From contig CM053802.1 in the NCBI GenBank assembly GCA_028671895.1, positions 33,084,201 to 33,148,200 on the forward strand: 64,000 nt of DNA, read 5' to 3'. The position numbers and the translations under genes are program-made. The DNA comes from Oenanthe sinensis. Taxonomy: Eukaryota; Streptophyta; Magnoliopsida; Apiales; Apiaceae. Below are positions 20,311 to 30,430 of the stretch, piece after piece. The notes under the pieces were generated by a model. That model worked only from the letters and a program-made list of their open reading frames with translations, did not search any database and was not told the DNA's origin. How positions within the stretch are numbered: position 1 is the first letter of the stretch; every line of letters begins with the position of its first letter.

Positions 20311-23300
20311 TTACACACCATCAGGACCCTTAGGACCATGAGAACTATCTCCATCATCACCATCTCTCCTCCTTTTAACTCCCCTTGATTGATCCTTGCA
20401 TCCCTCATCCTTATGTCTCCTGGAGGATTCACCTTGCGTCTCCTTCTCCCCCTTTTTGACATCATCATTACTGGTGACAGCCAAAAGGATCTGCTCAAGA
20501 ACTGTGGAGATATTTGCCTGGGCTGCAATAACTGAATCAACCTTAGTGGTCAAAGCAGAAACTGTAGTTTGAAGAGAGGCTTGAGTGGTAGTGATAGCAG
20601 CCAGAGCATCTTTAAAAGCGACCTCTTTGGATAATTGAAGGGAGTGAATTCTGTCAAATCTTGTATTGAGAAGAGAAGTGGTATTATCAACACCAGTGAG
20701 CTTCGTTTTAATATGAGAAATATCCTGGACCACACTGGATAATTGAGCAGCAACATCAGGCAGCTTAGCTTTAACAGCTCCATCTAAGACTTGATCTTCT
20801 TCACCAGGATAGTAACCATGTTCCTGTTGAAAAGATTTTTTCTGAAAAGCTGGAAGCCTCTCAGATTGATGAATTGCCAAAATGCAAGCAAAAGAATCTT
20901 TATCTGTTATTCCCCTTTGCTGTGCAGACTCCCAAGATTGGGGAAACACCTGATCAAAATATACAAAGGAGGGTGGAACTGGATCATCATCTTCAGAAGA
21001 GCACTCCTCAGCAACAGGCTCAATCTTTGTAATTGGAGGGGTAGACTCTGGTGGTGTAGACTTCGAAACTGCAAACGGGACTATAGACCCTGACTCCTCC
21101 TGAGAGTTATCAGAGACTGTAGACTCTGGAAGTCTAGCCCTTATAGGCATGATTGACAGAGGTTCTTCTGACTTTAAATTCGCAGCCTCAGGTGAAATGA
21201 CAGGGTTTTCCACCATAGCCTCCATGACTCTATCTGCTCTCCTTGCTAGAGAATCCACCAAATGTAGTTGTGGTCTCTGAGTAAATGACTTCTGAGCAGC
21301 AAGAGTCTCCTCCTTCTTTCCAATCTGCACAATCAAACAGTGTGAATTTTCATCCATCCCCTGCTCCAACTCATTGGACCAACTTTGTGGAAAATCTTGA
21401 TCCCAATAAGTAAAGCTAGGTTCAGGATACCCTAATCTCTCATGCTCACAGTGGGGTTGGGCACCCACTTTCTCAAACTCACTCAGGCTCTCTACAGCCT
21501 TTTCTACCTCTCCTTTTGCCTGGTCCAGTGCCAGCCTCTCAGATATTTTTTCACTCAATGTGGAGGATGCACTCAATAATCCTACAGAAGAGGGGTTGAG
21601 AGATAAGAGTTGTGCTTCAATACCTGAACCACCTTGATGGAGGGGAACCCCTTCAAATGTCTGAAGGCTAGGGGTTTCCACCAAGGGGTGAGCATCAACA
21701 GATCCTGAACCCTTACAAGCATCTTCTCTCTTTTCAGAGTCTGTTGGCTCCAGTATTCCAGTCTCAGGGTCTACTCTAGACTCTGACAGCTTCAGTATGA
21801 CTTCATTAGAAGCCAGAGTCTGAGTGTTGCCATCTTGGACTGTTTGTGCATGAGACTCCCCCTCAAGGTGGATAGACTCTGACAGAATAGATTGGGAAAT
21901 TTCTTCATGAGCATCCATCAGAGTCTGTCCTCCCATATCACTGGGGTTCTCATCAGCTGTTTGGTGAGTTGTCAAGGAGGGCCTAACAGCATACTCCCCT
22001 GCCCCACTATCACCCAACCTCTGACTAGGTGGTTCTTGTGTGGGTGAGGCAGACTGAGCATCTTTATCACTAGTCACCACTGGTGCACTAGTCCCATCCT
22101 CCAACTGCCTTGCACTACCTGCTACCTCCTGTTGTTCTTCAAGAATAAATGCATCCAACTTGTGATGAAAGGCCCTGAGATGGATTGCATTGATTGCCTG
22201 GGCATCTGTGAGATTGAAGAGGTCCTGCAGTTCCCTTCTTACTTTTTGAAAATAAGTGCCCTTGAATTGATCCAGTCTACTTTGGTAGGTTGGATAGATG
22301 TATTTGTTGGCAATTGTACCTATATTATGGACAAGATAGTCAGCCACCTGTCTTGACAGAGGTTGAATTTGAGAGATCCATTGAATGGCTGTCCTGTAGG
22401 TAACTCCATTATCCCAAATTGCTTCATAGTTAAAAACTGGTTGCTCAATCTCAGTTTCCAACTCAGCAACAGACTCTGACGCTCTCCTTGTGTGGACCTT
22501 AAGCTTTTTAGGCTTCTTTGTAATTTGATGTTCAGAGTCTGGCACACCCAGTGCTTTGAGAACTTCATTTGTCTTGCCTTCTATGAGCCCAGCTGCTTGT
22601 ACTTGTAATGAAGAGTTGAATAGGTAGCTGTATAGATTTTTGACCACATCCTGTGCAGACATTTGTAGCTCCTGTTCCATCTTCTTCCTTAGGGCTTCAT
22701 AGGTTGTAAGAAAATCCAAGACTTGAGATTTAGTCTGATATTGCCCTGGATCTTCAACTGATTCCACCAAAGGATATAGGAATAGCAGTACCTCATCACT
22801 TGGAATAATGATCTCATCAATTAGACTTGAGGCTGCATCCAATGGCATTCCTTCCCAAAATGTATCATGATCAGAGTCTAAATGCAGCCTAGACTCTGAC
22901 TCAACATTAGACTCTGGTTCAGGAGTTTTCTTGCTTTCAGAGTCTGGCTCTGCAGGAGCCTTGGGAGCATCTGTTTCCTGCAAAACAGGGTTAGTAATAA
23001 TAAGAGGCTTGTGTGTGTGTGCAGAATAAGCCTTCCTCAATCTTCTGTACTTCTGATCAAAAGATTTGTCAGGAGACTCAATTAGAGAATCCTGAGGTGC
23101 ATACCTAGGCTTTTCAGAGTCTGTAGCCTTTTCAGAGACTACAGACTTGGCTTGAAGGTTAGAATCAAGTGTATCATGACCTTCTTTTAACAAAGAAAGA
23201 CCTTCAACAACTTGTTTCTCTAGAGGGTTGAGCTCTTCCTCACCGTGCTCATCTATCAGCCTAGTTTGAATCAATTTTCTCCTCTTTACAACTGGTGCCT

Positions 23301-24306
23301 GTTGAGAGACACCAGAGGTTGGTTTCTTTTTGGATTTTGGTTTGGAAGATTGTGGAATTGAAGGGGATTGGGTGACTTGGGTAGGTGCAGGGGGACTCTC
23401 CATTACTTGTTCCTGCACCATTTCACCACCAAAAAATGAGGCATTGTAGATAGAAGGTTTGTAGGTTGAGAGTTTTACCTGCATTACCTGTGGATAGTGC
23501 ATGGCAGGTAGACTTTTCTTCTTATCATCAATTCTCTTGATGTCAAAGAATATCCTTCTTTGCTGTTTGTATGCCTGCACACAGCATTCATCTGCCAACT
23601 TGGTTGACATATCAGGAATGAAATGGTTGAGGAGAATCATAAGAAATCTATGATAGTAGACTTTCTTCCTCCCCTCTTGCACATTTTTTAATTTTGCTCC
23701 CATTTGAGTGAGCAACATATCACCAATGTTGATCACTTTGTCAAACAGGAGACTGTGACCAATTTGATAAGTTATAGCAGTAATAGCATCAAAACCACTA
23801 CACTTACCAGTGAAGCACTTAGCAATTTGATCAAAGAAAAAGGACCATTCTTTCCTTAAGTAAGGCCTAGTTATTTTACTCATGTTATCTAAGCTAGCAG
23901 AATAACCTATTGCCTTAAACATGCTTTTAATATCATCATCAGAAACAGTTTCATCAAAAGGTGTTCTTACAGGCAATTTAAACACAGCATTAAGTACATC
24001 GGCAGTTACATCAAATGTAGTGGAGCCAAAGGTAAACATGATTTTACCTGGTTGATCCTGAGAAGGATCAACAACCTGTGCAGAACTCCAAGCCTTTGAC
24101 ACAGCATCCATGTGAATCACTGGTGATGCCTTGAGAATGTAACTGAGCTCAGAGTGCTCCATGAAATCCATCATTGGAAAGTAGTCAGCATCTACTCCTT
24201 TCTTATCTCCAAGAGCAGCAACATGATTTGTAGTCATCAAATCAAAGTCCCCAAAAGTAAAAGCAATCGCCTTGGGTCCCCTCAGAACAGTAGAAATGGC
24301 AGCCAT
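20311..24306 (-). CDS. SIRE1 env-position ORF, 1331 aa, function unknown
   Basis: Starts at ATG 24306 and ends at TAA 20311-20313. Residues about 1-250 form a globular domain with 'RKEWSFFFDQIAKCFTGK' near 151-168; by recall this is similar to plant retrotransposon proteins annotated 'putative plant transposon protein'. Residues 322-349 are Lys/Arg-rich, a possible nuclear signal. The middle is acidic and Ser/Pro-rich. Near 960-1000 and 1110-1150 a module with 'DQ.FPQSW' is duplicated. A likely coiled coil spans about 1180-1275, and the end is basic (GVKRRRDGDDGD). I see no signal peptide or transmembrane helix, so 'envelope' is justified by position only. It is unusually long for this slot. 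It lies 472 nt after pol, so expression would need a subgenomic RNA, splicing or reinitiation. Confidence 0.75.
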   Translation of the reverse strand: MAAISTVLRGPKAIAFTFGDFDLMTTNHVAALGDKKGVDADYFPMMDFMEHSELSYILKASPVIHMDAVSKAWSSAQVVDPSQDQPGKIMFTFGSTTFDVTADVLNAVFKLPVRTPFDETVSDDDIKSMFKAIGYSASLDNMSKITRPYLRKEWSFFFDQIAKCFTGKCSGFDAITAITYQIGHSLLFDKVINIGDMLLTQMGAKLKNVQEGRKKVYYHRFLMILLNHFIPDMSTKLADECCVQAYKQQRRIFFDIKRIDDKKKSLPAMHYPQVMQVKLSTYKPSIYNASFFGGEMVQEQVMESPPAPTQVTQSPSIPQSSKPKSKKKPTSGVSQQAPVVKRRKLIQTRLIDEHGEEELNPLEKQVVEGLSLLKEGHDTLDSNLQAKSVVSEKATDSEKPRYAPQDSLIESPDKSFDQKYRRLRKAYSAHTHKPLIITNPVLQETDAPKAPAEPDSESKKTPEPESNVESESRLHLDSDHDTFWEGMPLDAASSLIDEIIIPSDEVLLFLYPLVESVEDPGQYQTKSQVLDFLTTYEALRKKMEQELQMSAQDVVKNLYSYLFNSSLQVQAAGLIEGKTNEVLKALGVPDSEHQITKKPKKLKVHTRRASESVAELETEIEQPVFNYEAIWDNGVTYRTAIQWISQIQPLSRQVADYLVHNIGTIANKYIYPTYQSRLDQFKGTYFQKVRRELQDLFNLTDAQAINAIHLRAFHHKLDAFILEEQQEVAGSARQLEDGTSAPVVTSDKDAQSASPTQEPPSQRLGDSGAGEYAVRPSLTTHQTADENPSDMGGQTLMDAHEEISQSILSESIHLEGESHAQTVQDGNTQTLASNEVILKLSESRVDPETGILEPTDSEKREDACKGSGSVDAHPLVETPSLQTFEGVPLHQGGSGIEAQLLSLNPSSVGLLSASSTLSEKISERLALDQAKGEVEKAVESLSEFEKVGAQPHCEHERLGYPEPSFTYWDQDFPQSWSNELEQGMDENSHCLIVQIGKKEETLAAQKSFTQRPQLHLVDSLARRADRVMEAMVENPVISPEAANLKSEEPLSIMPIRARLPESTVSDNSQEESGSIVPFAVSKSTPPESTPPITKIEPVAEECSSEDDDPVPPSFVYFDQVFPQSWESAQQRGITDKDSFACILAIHQSERLPAFQKKSFQQEHGYYPGEEDQVLDGAVKAKLPDVAAQLSSVVQDISHIKTKLTGVDNTTSLLNTRFDRIHSLQLSKEVAFKDALAAITTTQASLQTTVSALTTKVDSVIAAQANISTVLEQILLAVTSNDDVKKGEKETQGESSRRHKDEGCKDQSRGVKRRRDGDDGDSSHGPKGPDGV

Positions 24307-24778
24307 TGAAGTTGTTGATGTTGAAAGTGATGGAAAAACTTGAAGAAATTAACTAGGGTTTGCAAAAAGCTCTGTGAATATTTTTGCCTTAGAAAATAAT
24401 TGCAATAAACAAGTGAGTAAATTGTATGAAAATTTTCTATTTTGTTTGAATTGCATACAATACACACGAGTCTACAGTCTATCTCCAGTCAAAAGATAAC
24501 TGTTACCGCCTATTTCAAGTCAATTGAACCGTTTAAAAGCAATCAGAGTCTGCAGGCGCGAATATTGACCGATTCAGAGTCTAGGCGATATTTTTCTCAG
24601 AGTCTACAGACTCTCCGAGTTGACAGGCTCTCAGAGTCTACAGACTCGTCAGAGTCTAAGAACTGGACTCTGTCAAGGTAAAGTACCAAACAAAATTTTG
24701 CACTTTTAATTAATCATAGTGTGTTAAGCCAGGGACTATAATTAAAGTACATACCTTGCTTCTTGTAATTTTGATCAC
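24307..24778 (-). other. SIRE1 spacer between pol and the env-position ORF
   Basis: No open frame of note. It carries five exact CAGAGTCT motifs clustered at 24540-24660, with further near-copies. No splice site or promoter could be identified with confidence. Confidence 0.6.
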
Positions 24779-27700
24779 TTACATATTTAACATACCTAAT
24801 TCACCTACCAGTCTGAGAAAGGTAGATTCATCAAGTGGTTTTGTCAAAATGTCTGCAATCTGTCTGTCAGTTGGAACATAGTGAAGTGTCACAGTGCCAT
24901 TTTCAACATGTTCTCTAATGAAGTGATACCTGACATCAATGTGCTTTGTTCTAGAGTGTTGGACTGGATTCTCTGCAATTTTAATAGCACTAGTATTATC
25001 ACAATACATAGGAATATTTGATAATGTTAGTCCATAATCAAGTAATTGATTTCTCATCCACAGAATTTGAGCACAGCAACTTCCAGCTGCAATGTATTCA
25101 GCCTCAGCTGTTGAGGTGGGACTGTTTGTTGTTTCTTGCTAAACCAAGAAATTAATCTGTTGCCAAGAAACTGGCATTGTCCTGTTGTGCTTTTCCTGTC
25201 TACTTTGCATCCTGCATAGTCAGAATCTGAATAACCAATTAGTGAAAAATCTGACTCTCTAGGATACCAAAGTCCAAGAGTTTGTGCCCCCTTGAGATAT
25301 CTAAAAATTCTTTTCACAACTATTAAATGTGATTCTCTAGGGTCAGCTTGAAATCTAGCACATAGACAAGTTGCAAACATTATGTCTGGTCTACTAGCAG
25401 TTAAATATAACAATGAGCCAATCATACCTCTATAGCTAGTGTTGTTAACTTTCTTACCCTTTGGGTCAGAGTCTAGCTTTGTGGCAGTTGACATGGGAGT
25501 TTTAGCAGTTGCAGAGTCTTGCATATCAAACTTCTTCAACAGTTCTCTTACATACTTTGTTTGATTGATGAAAATTCCATCATCATTCTGTTTGACTTGA
25601 AGCCCCAAAAAGAAGTTTAATTCTCCCATCATGCTCATTTCATAATTTGACTGCATTAGTTGACTAAACTTTTCACAGAGTTTATCATTAGTAGATCCAA
25701 ATATAATATCATCAACATAAATTTGGACAAGCAAAATATCACCTTTACATTTTCTAATAAAGAGAGTTTTGTCAATGGTACCTCTTGTGAAATCATTTTC
25801 CAGAAGAAATTTTGAAAGAGTTTCATACCATGCTCTAGGTGCTTGCTTCAATCCATATAGTGCCTTGTCTAACCTGTAAACATGATCAGGAAACTTTGGA
25901 TCAACAAATCCTGGTGGTTGCTCCACATAGACTTCTTCTTCCAATTCTCCATTTAAGAAGGCACTTTTCACATCCATCTGATACACCTTGAATTTTGAAT
26001 GAGCTGCAAAGGCAAGAAACATTCTGATAGCTTCCAATCTTGCTACTGGTGCAAAAGTTTCATCATAGTCAATTCCTTCCTCCTGTGAGTATCCTTTTGC
26101 AACTAGCCTTGCTTTGTTTCTTACTACAGTTCCATTCTCATCAAGTTTGTTTCTGTAAACCCATTTTGCACCAACAACAGATCTATTTCTAGGTCTTGGT
26201 ACTAGTTTCCACACTTTATTTCTCTCAAATTCATTCAATTCTTCTTGCATTGCAATAATCCAATCAGGGTCTTGCAAGGCTTCCTCAATTTTCTTGGGTT
26301 CATTCTTTGAGAGAAAACAGCTATAAAGACATTCATTTTGAGTGGTTGTTCTTGTTTGTACACCACTCTCAGGGTCACCAATTATTAAGTCAGGAGTGTG
26401 ATCCCTTGTCCATTTTCTAGCTGGTGGAAGATTGGTTCTTGAACTTGAAGCTCCCCCTAAGTCATTTGCATCTTCTGTATTTGAGTGAAATTCAAATGAA
26501 GAGGCTCCCCCTAAATTGCTTGACTTTGACAAGGTTTCAGAGTTGCTTGATCCAGACCCTGATGAGTTAGACTCTGTCTGTCTAGACTCTGTCTGTCTAG
26601 ACTCTGTCTGGGTAGACCCTGACCTGTTAGACTCTGAATTATTTGGAGTTAAATTTTCTGACTCCCCCACAGAGTGTGCAGATTCCTGTGTTGGTTCAGG
26701 AGTTGTTTGAGGGTCTTCATCCTCTTCTTCTTCATTTATCTCAGAACTTTTTAGATTTTCAAATTCCAGTGTAGTAGACTCTGACTCATCCTGCAATCCT
26801 GTAAACTTTTTATCATCAAATGCAACATGAATAGATTCCATAACAATTTTGGTTCTGAGATTAAACACTCTGAATGCTTTTGTGTTTGATGCATATCCAA
26901 GAAAAATTGACTCATCTGCCTTGGCTTCAAATTTGCTTAGATTTTCAGGATGTACTTTCAGTACATAACACTTGCATCCAAATATGTGAAAGTGTTTCAC
27001 ACTTGGCTTCTTGTTCTTTATCATTTCATAGGGAGTCTTTCCATGCATGTTTATTAAGGTGCAGTTTTGAGTGAAACATGCTGTATTGACTGCCTCTGCC
27101 CAAAAATAGACTGGTAGCTTAGATTCTGCCAGCTTCTATGAGTGTTCTATTCTTTCTCTCCACAACTCCATTTTGTTGAGGAGTTCCTGGTGCAGAAAAT
27201 TGCTGAGTAATTCCCTTTGATGCACAATAGTTCTCCATGATTGAATTCTTGAATTCAGTACCATTGTCACTCCTTAGAATTTTAACTGTTTTTGTTGATT
27301 TCCTTTCCAGAAAGGTGATATGGTCTTTTATGTGTTGTGGAGCTTCATCCTTTGAATGTAGAAAGAAAACCCATGTGAATCTTGTAAAATCATCTACAAT
27401 AACAAGAGTATATTTCCTTTTGTTAATTGACATAACATTTACTGGACCAAATAAATCAAGATGCAATAAATAAAAGGGTTCAGAAATGGTGTTAATTGTC
27501 TTGCTCTTGAAGGATGATTTTCTTTGCTTCCCAAGTTGACATGCTTCACAAAGTCCATCTTGCACAAAATCAACCTGTGGTAATCCTCTTACAAGATTCT
27601 GTTTAACCAACTTATTGAGTGTTTTGAAGTTGATGTGTGACAGTTTCTTGTGCCATTTCCAGCTTTCTTCTGTTGAGGCCTTGCTATATAGACATGTGAT

Positions 27701-28081
27701 TTCACTGTGTATGCAATCCTCCAAGCTGGCTTCATAAATGTTACCATGCCTAAGTCCTTTGAAAACCACAATGCCTGTTTCTTTGTGAGTCACAAGACAC
27801 TCTTTGTTGTCAAAGCCAGTATGGTAACCTTTATCTCCAAGTTGACTTATGCTTATTAAATTATGCCTTAAGCCATCAACTAGAGCTACTTGTTCAATGA
27901 TGACATTACCGAGTACAATCTTGCCATATCCCAGTGTTTGTCCTTTGTTGCCATCTCCAAAGGATACTTCTGGGCCAGCCATTTCCACAAAGTCTATAAG
28001 CAGGGATTTCTTTCCAGTCATGTGTCCTGAGCATCCACTGTCCAGGATTAGGGTTACATTCTTTACCCTGGTTCCCTGCAT
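24779..28081 (-). pseudogene. SIRE1 pol: protease, integrase, reverse transcriptase, RNase H, with two frame breaks
   Basis: Domain order is that of Copia. From ATG 28081: protease 'LILDSGCSGHM'; the His2Cys2 pre-integrase finger (WHKKLSHI...CEACQLGK); integrase DDE residues (HLDLFGP, RSDNGTEF, NGVVERKN). The frame ends at 27119 and the next opens at 27048: a small deletion with frameshift just after the integrase catalytic glutamate. The 25054-27048 frame holds the integrase end, an acidic Ser-rich hinge with TESRQ repeats, RT with intact YVDD ('LVQIYVDDIIFGS'), and RNase H start 'GYSDSDYAGCKVDRKS'. A one-base loss near 25130 shifts the frame within RNase H; the last part is 24779-25057. As read, it cannot give a full polyprotein, and the hinge is rich in CAGAGTCT motifs. 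Confidence 0.88.
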
Positions 28082-28092
28082 ACATAAAGCAA

Positions 28093-30393
28093 CTAGTTAG
28101 ATGTTTTGAGGACCCAAACAGTTTTGGATCCTTTTCTACTAACTTTAGGAGAAGCAGGCTTTACAATTTTCACCTTTGATTTACCTGTCTCTTTTCTTGC
28201 CTTAGACTCTGGTGGAGTCTTGACAGTGTCATACCAACTTTTATCAATAGAAGATTTTAGCTCATAAAAATTGTAATACAAGTCATGATAGTCCTTACAC
28301 ATATAGATAGAATGAAATATGCTACCACAGTGATAACATGGTTTCTGTGGTATGTAGTGACTTTTCAGAGTCTGTGAAGGATTAGACTCTGATTTCTTCT
28401 CAATCTTTGCTTTACAATCTATAGCCAAATGGTTGTGGTTGCCACATCTATAACACTTCTTTCTAGGAGCATTAGGATCCTTTTGATAATTGTTTGCCTT
28501 ATTAATTCCTTCCTTACCATTCCTATTTCTCCTAGTTTTGGTAGACTCTGATAAGTTCTCTAGCCTTTCTTTTAATTTTGACTTTGACAAGTACCCTATA
28601 TTAATATTTTTCTTAGAGTTATTTGCTCCTGTTTCATCTGTCTTTTTGTTAACAACAGGGGGACTAATGACAGATGAGTTTGTGGTTTCAGATTTTTCTT
28701 TAGGTGTCATAAACTTAACATGAACAAATGTACTTTTGTCTTTAGTCTTATTAACTTGGCTAGCTTCTTCACTGTTATCATTCTCAACAATAGGTCTTTT
28801 GTCTTGACTCTTGTCATAGCCTAGACCAGCAGTTTGACACACATTTTGATTATTGAGAATTTCTTGAACTTTTCTACCAGAGTCTGTCCAGACTCTAAAC
28901 TTGAGTCTCTCTTCTTCTAGTTCTTTCTTAACATAGTCATAGGCCTTCAAGATTTCAGTGTAGTTATGACTATGTTTCTCAGAATCCTTTTTGTATTGTT
29001 CCATTAATATTAACTCAGACTCTAAATGATCATTCCTTTTAGTCAAGGTCAAATTTTCCTCTCTCAACCTTTCACTTTCACTAGTGAGAGACCTACATGT
29101 TGTCATTATTTTATTGACCTCCCTTTGCACAGTTTCTATACCATCAGAGTCTAAATTAATTAAGGATTCAGGAGTAAAGATTGATACCTGAGTTTTAGGA
29201 GATGAGGGTTCTTTGGGAGATTGTGATTTTCTTGAGGAGGATGCCATCAATGCTAGATTTTCATAATCAATTTCATCCTCTGAGCTTGAATCTGCCCAAT
29301 CCTTTCCAGTTGATAGAAGTGCTTTTCCTTTTCCTTGACTTTTTGACTTTCTGCATTCACTAGCAAAGTGGCCCAATATTCCACAGTTGAAACATTTGAC
29401 CTTTGCTTTGTCAAGTTTGATTATTGTACTCTTGCTCTTCTCAACCTTCTCATCTTCCTTCTTGAATGATGGCCTCTTGCTAAATTTTCCAGTTCTTTTG
29501 TTAAATTTCATTCTTTTGAAAATTTTTGCAAACATAGCCATCATTTGACTTAGGTCAATCTCTTCATCAGAATCAGAGTCTGTGTCAGTAGACTCTGACT
29601 CCACAACAGCTTTACCCTTCTTCCTTGAATCCTTGATTCTAGCTTCTGTGGGTTGTTCCTGTTGTTCTTTCTCAGACTCCAGTAAGAGTGCCACAGATTT
29701 TGTCTTCACAGACTTCTTATTCTTCCTCTGTTGCATCTCCAAATCATATGTCTTGAGTCTGCCATACAATTCTTCTAGAGTTAGTTCATCCAAATCTCTA
29801 GCTTCCCTTATGGCTGTTGTTTTATTGTCCCACTCTTCAGGAAGTGCTCTTAGAAACTTGGTGTTTGTATCTTCAGAATCATAAACCTTACCAAGCATAG
29901 CCATCTCATTCAGAAGTTTTGTAAACCTATCATACATCTCAGTGATAGATTCTCCAGATTTAGCTTCAAAATATTCATACTCCTGAATTAGCAAAGACCT
30001 TGCATTCTTCTTGACGTCTTTAGTCCCTTGACAGTGCACTTCAAGTTTTGCCCACATCTCCTTAGCAGTGGTGCATGATATAACACAGTTTGTAAGAACA
30101 GAATCCAAACTGTTGAAGAGAATGTTTTTGACTTTTGCCTCCTTAAGGACATTCTCCTTGTCCTCTCTTGTCCATTCAGCCTTGGGTTTTCCAATGAAGT
30201 GTTCTTCAGTTACTTTACCTTCTTCATTGATTTGAGGCACAAGCTTTAAGGGCACATAGGGTCCTTCATGAATTCTTTCAAGGTAGTCAGGGTTTGTTGC
30301 TTCCAGATGGTGCATCATCTTAACCTTCCAGTGGGTGAACTCGTTTCTTTTAAGCATAGGAATCTTAGAATTGCCATCTTTGTTTCCAGACAT
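28093..30393 (-). CDS. SIRE1 gag, 766 aa with three zinc knuckles
   Basis: Open from ATG 30393 to TAG 28093-28095. Residues about 1-230 are the Copia gag/UBN2-like capsid region (HWKVKMMHHLEATNPDY; 'TAKEMWAKLEVHCQGT'). CCHC knuckles: CFNCGILGHFASEC near 335-348, CYRCGNHNHLAIDC near 647-660 and CYHCGSIFHSIYMC near 684-697. A long coiled coil lies between the first and second, about 405-500. Gag packages the element RNA in cytoplasmic particles. Most Copia gags have one knuckle and are shorter. The pol frame begins 11 nt after the gag stop in another frame. The frame itself is unbroken. Confidence 0.88.
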   Translation of the reverse strand: MSGNKDGNSKIPMLKRNEFTHWKVKMMHHLEATNPDYLERIHEGPYVPLKLVPQINEEGKVTEEHFIGKPKAEWTREDKENVLKEAKVKNILFNSLDSVLTNCVISCTTAKEMWAKLEVHCQGTKDVKKNARSLLIQEYEYFEAKSGESITEMYDRFTKLLNEMAMLGKVYDSEDTNTKFLRALPEEWDNKTTAIREARDLDELTLEELYGRLKTYDLEMQQRKNKKSVKTKSVALLLESEKEQQEQPTEARIKDSRKKGKAVVESESTDTDSDSDEEIDLSQMMAMFAKIFKRMKFNKRTGKFSKRPSFKKEDEKVEKSKSTIIKLDKAKVKCFNCGILGHFASECRKSKSQGKGKALLSTGKDWADSSSEDEIDYENLALMASSSRKSQSPKEPSSPKTQVSIFTPESLINLDSDGIETVQREVNKIMTTCRSLTSESERLREENLTLTKRNDHLESELILMEQYKKDSEKHSHNYTEILKAYDYVKKELEEERLKFRVWTDSGRKVQEILNNQNVCQTAGLGYDKSQDKRPIVENDNSEEASQVNKTKDKSTFVHVKFMTPKEKSETTNSSVISPPVVNKKTDETGANNSKKNINIGYLSKSKLKERLENLSESTKTRRNRNGKEGINKANNYQKDPNAPRKKCYRCGNHNHLAIDCKAKIEKKSESNPSQTLKSHYIPQKPCYHCGSIFHSIYMCKDYHDLYYNFYELKSSIDKSWYDTVKTPPESKARKETGKSKVKIVKPASPKVSRKGSKTVWVLKTSN

Positions 30394-30415
30394 CTTTGAT
30401 CGATTTTATACGTTA

Positions 30416-30428
30416 GGCTCTGATACCA
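30416..30428 (-). other. SIRE1 primer binding site, initiator-Met tRNA
   Basis: Minus-strand TGGTATCAGAGCC, two bases inside the 5' LTR, complementary to the 3' end of plant initiator methionine tRNA. Confidence 0.93.
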
Positions 30429-30430
30429 AT

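Noticed and set aside
20791..21093. 100-codon + strand frame, and other plus frames within 20292-30000
   Set aside because: Shadows of the long minus-strand SIRE1 ORFs.
20311..24306. Call of a true retroviral-type envelope gene
   Set aside because: No signal peptide, transmembrane helix or cleavage site could be recognised; only the position after pol supports the label.
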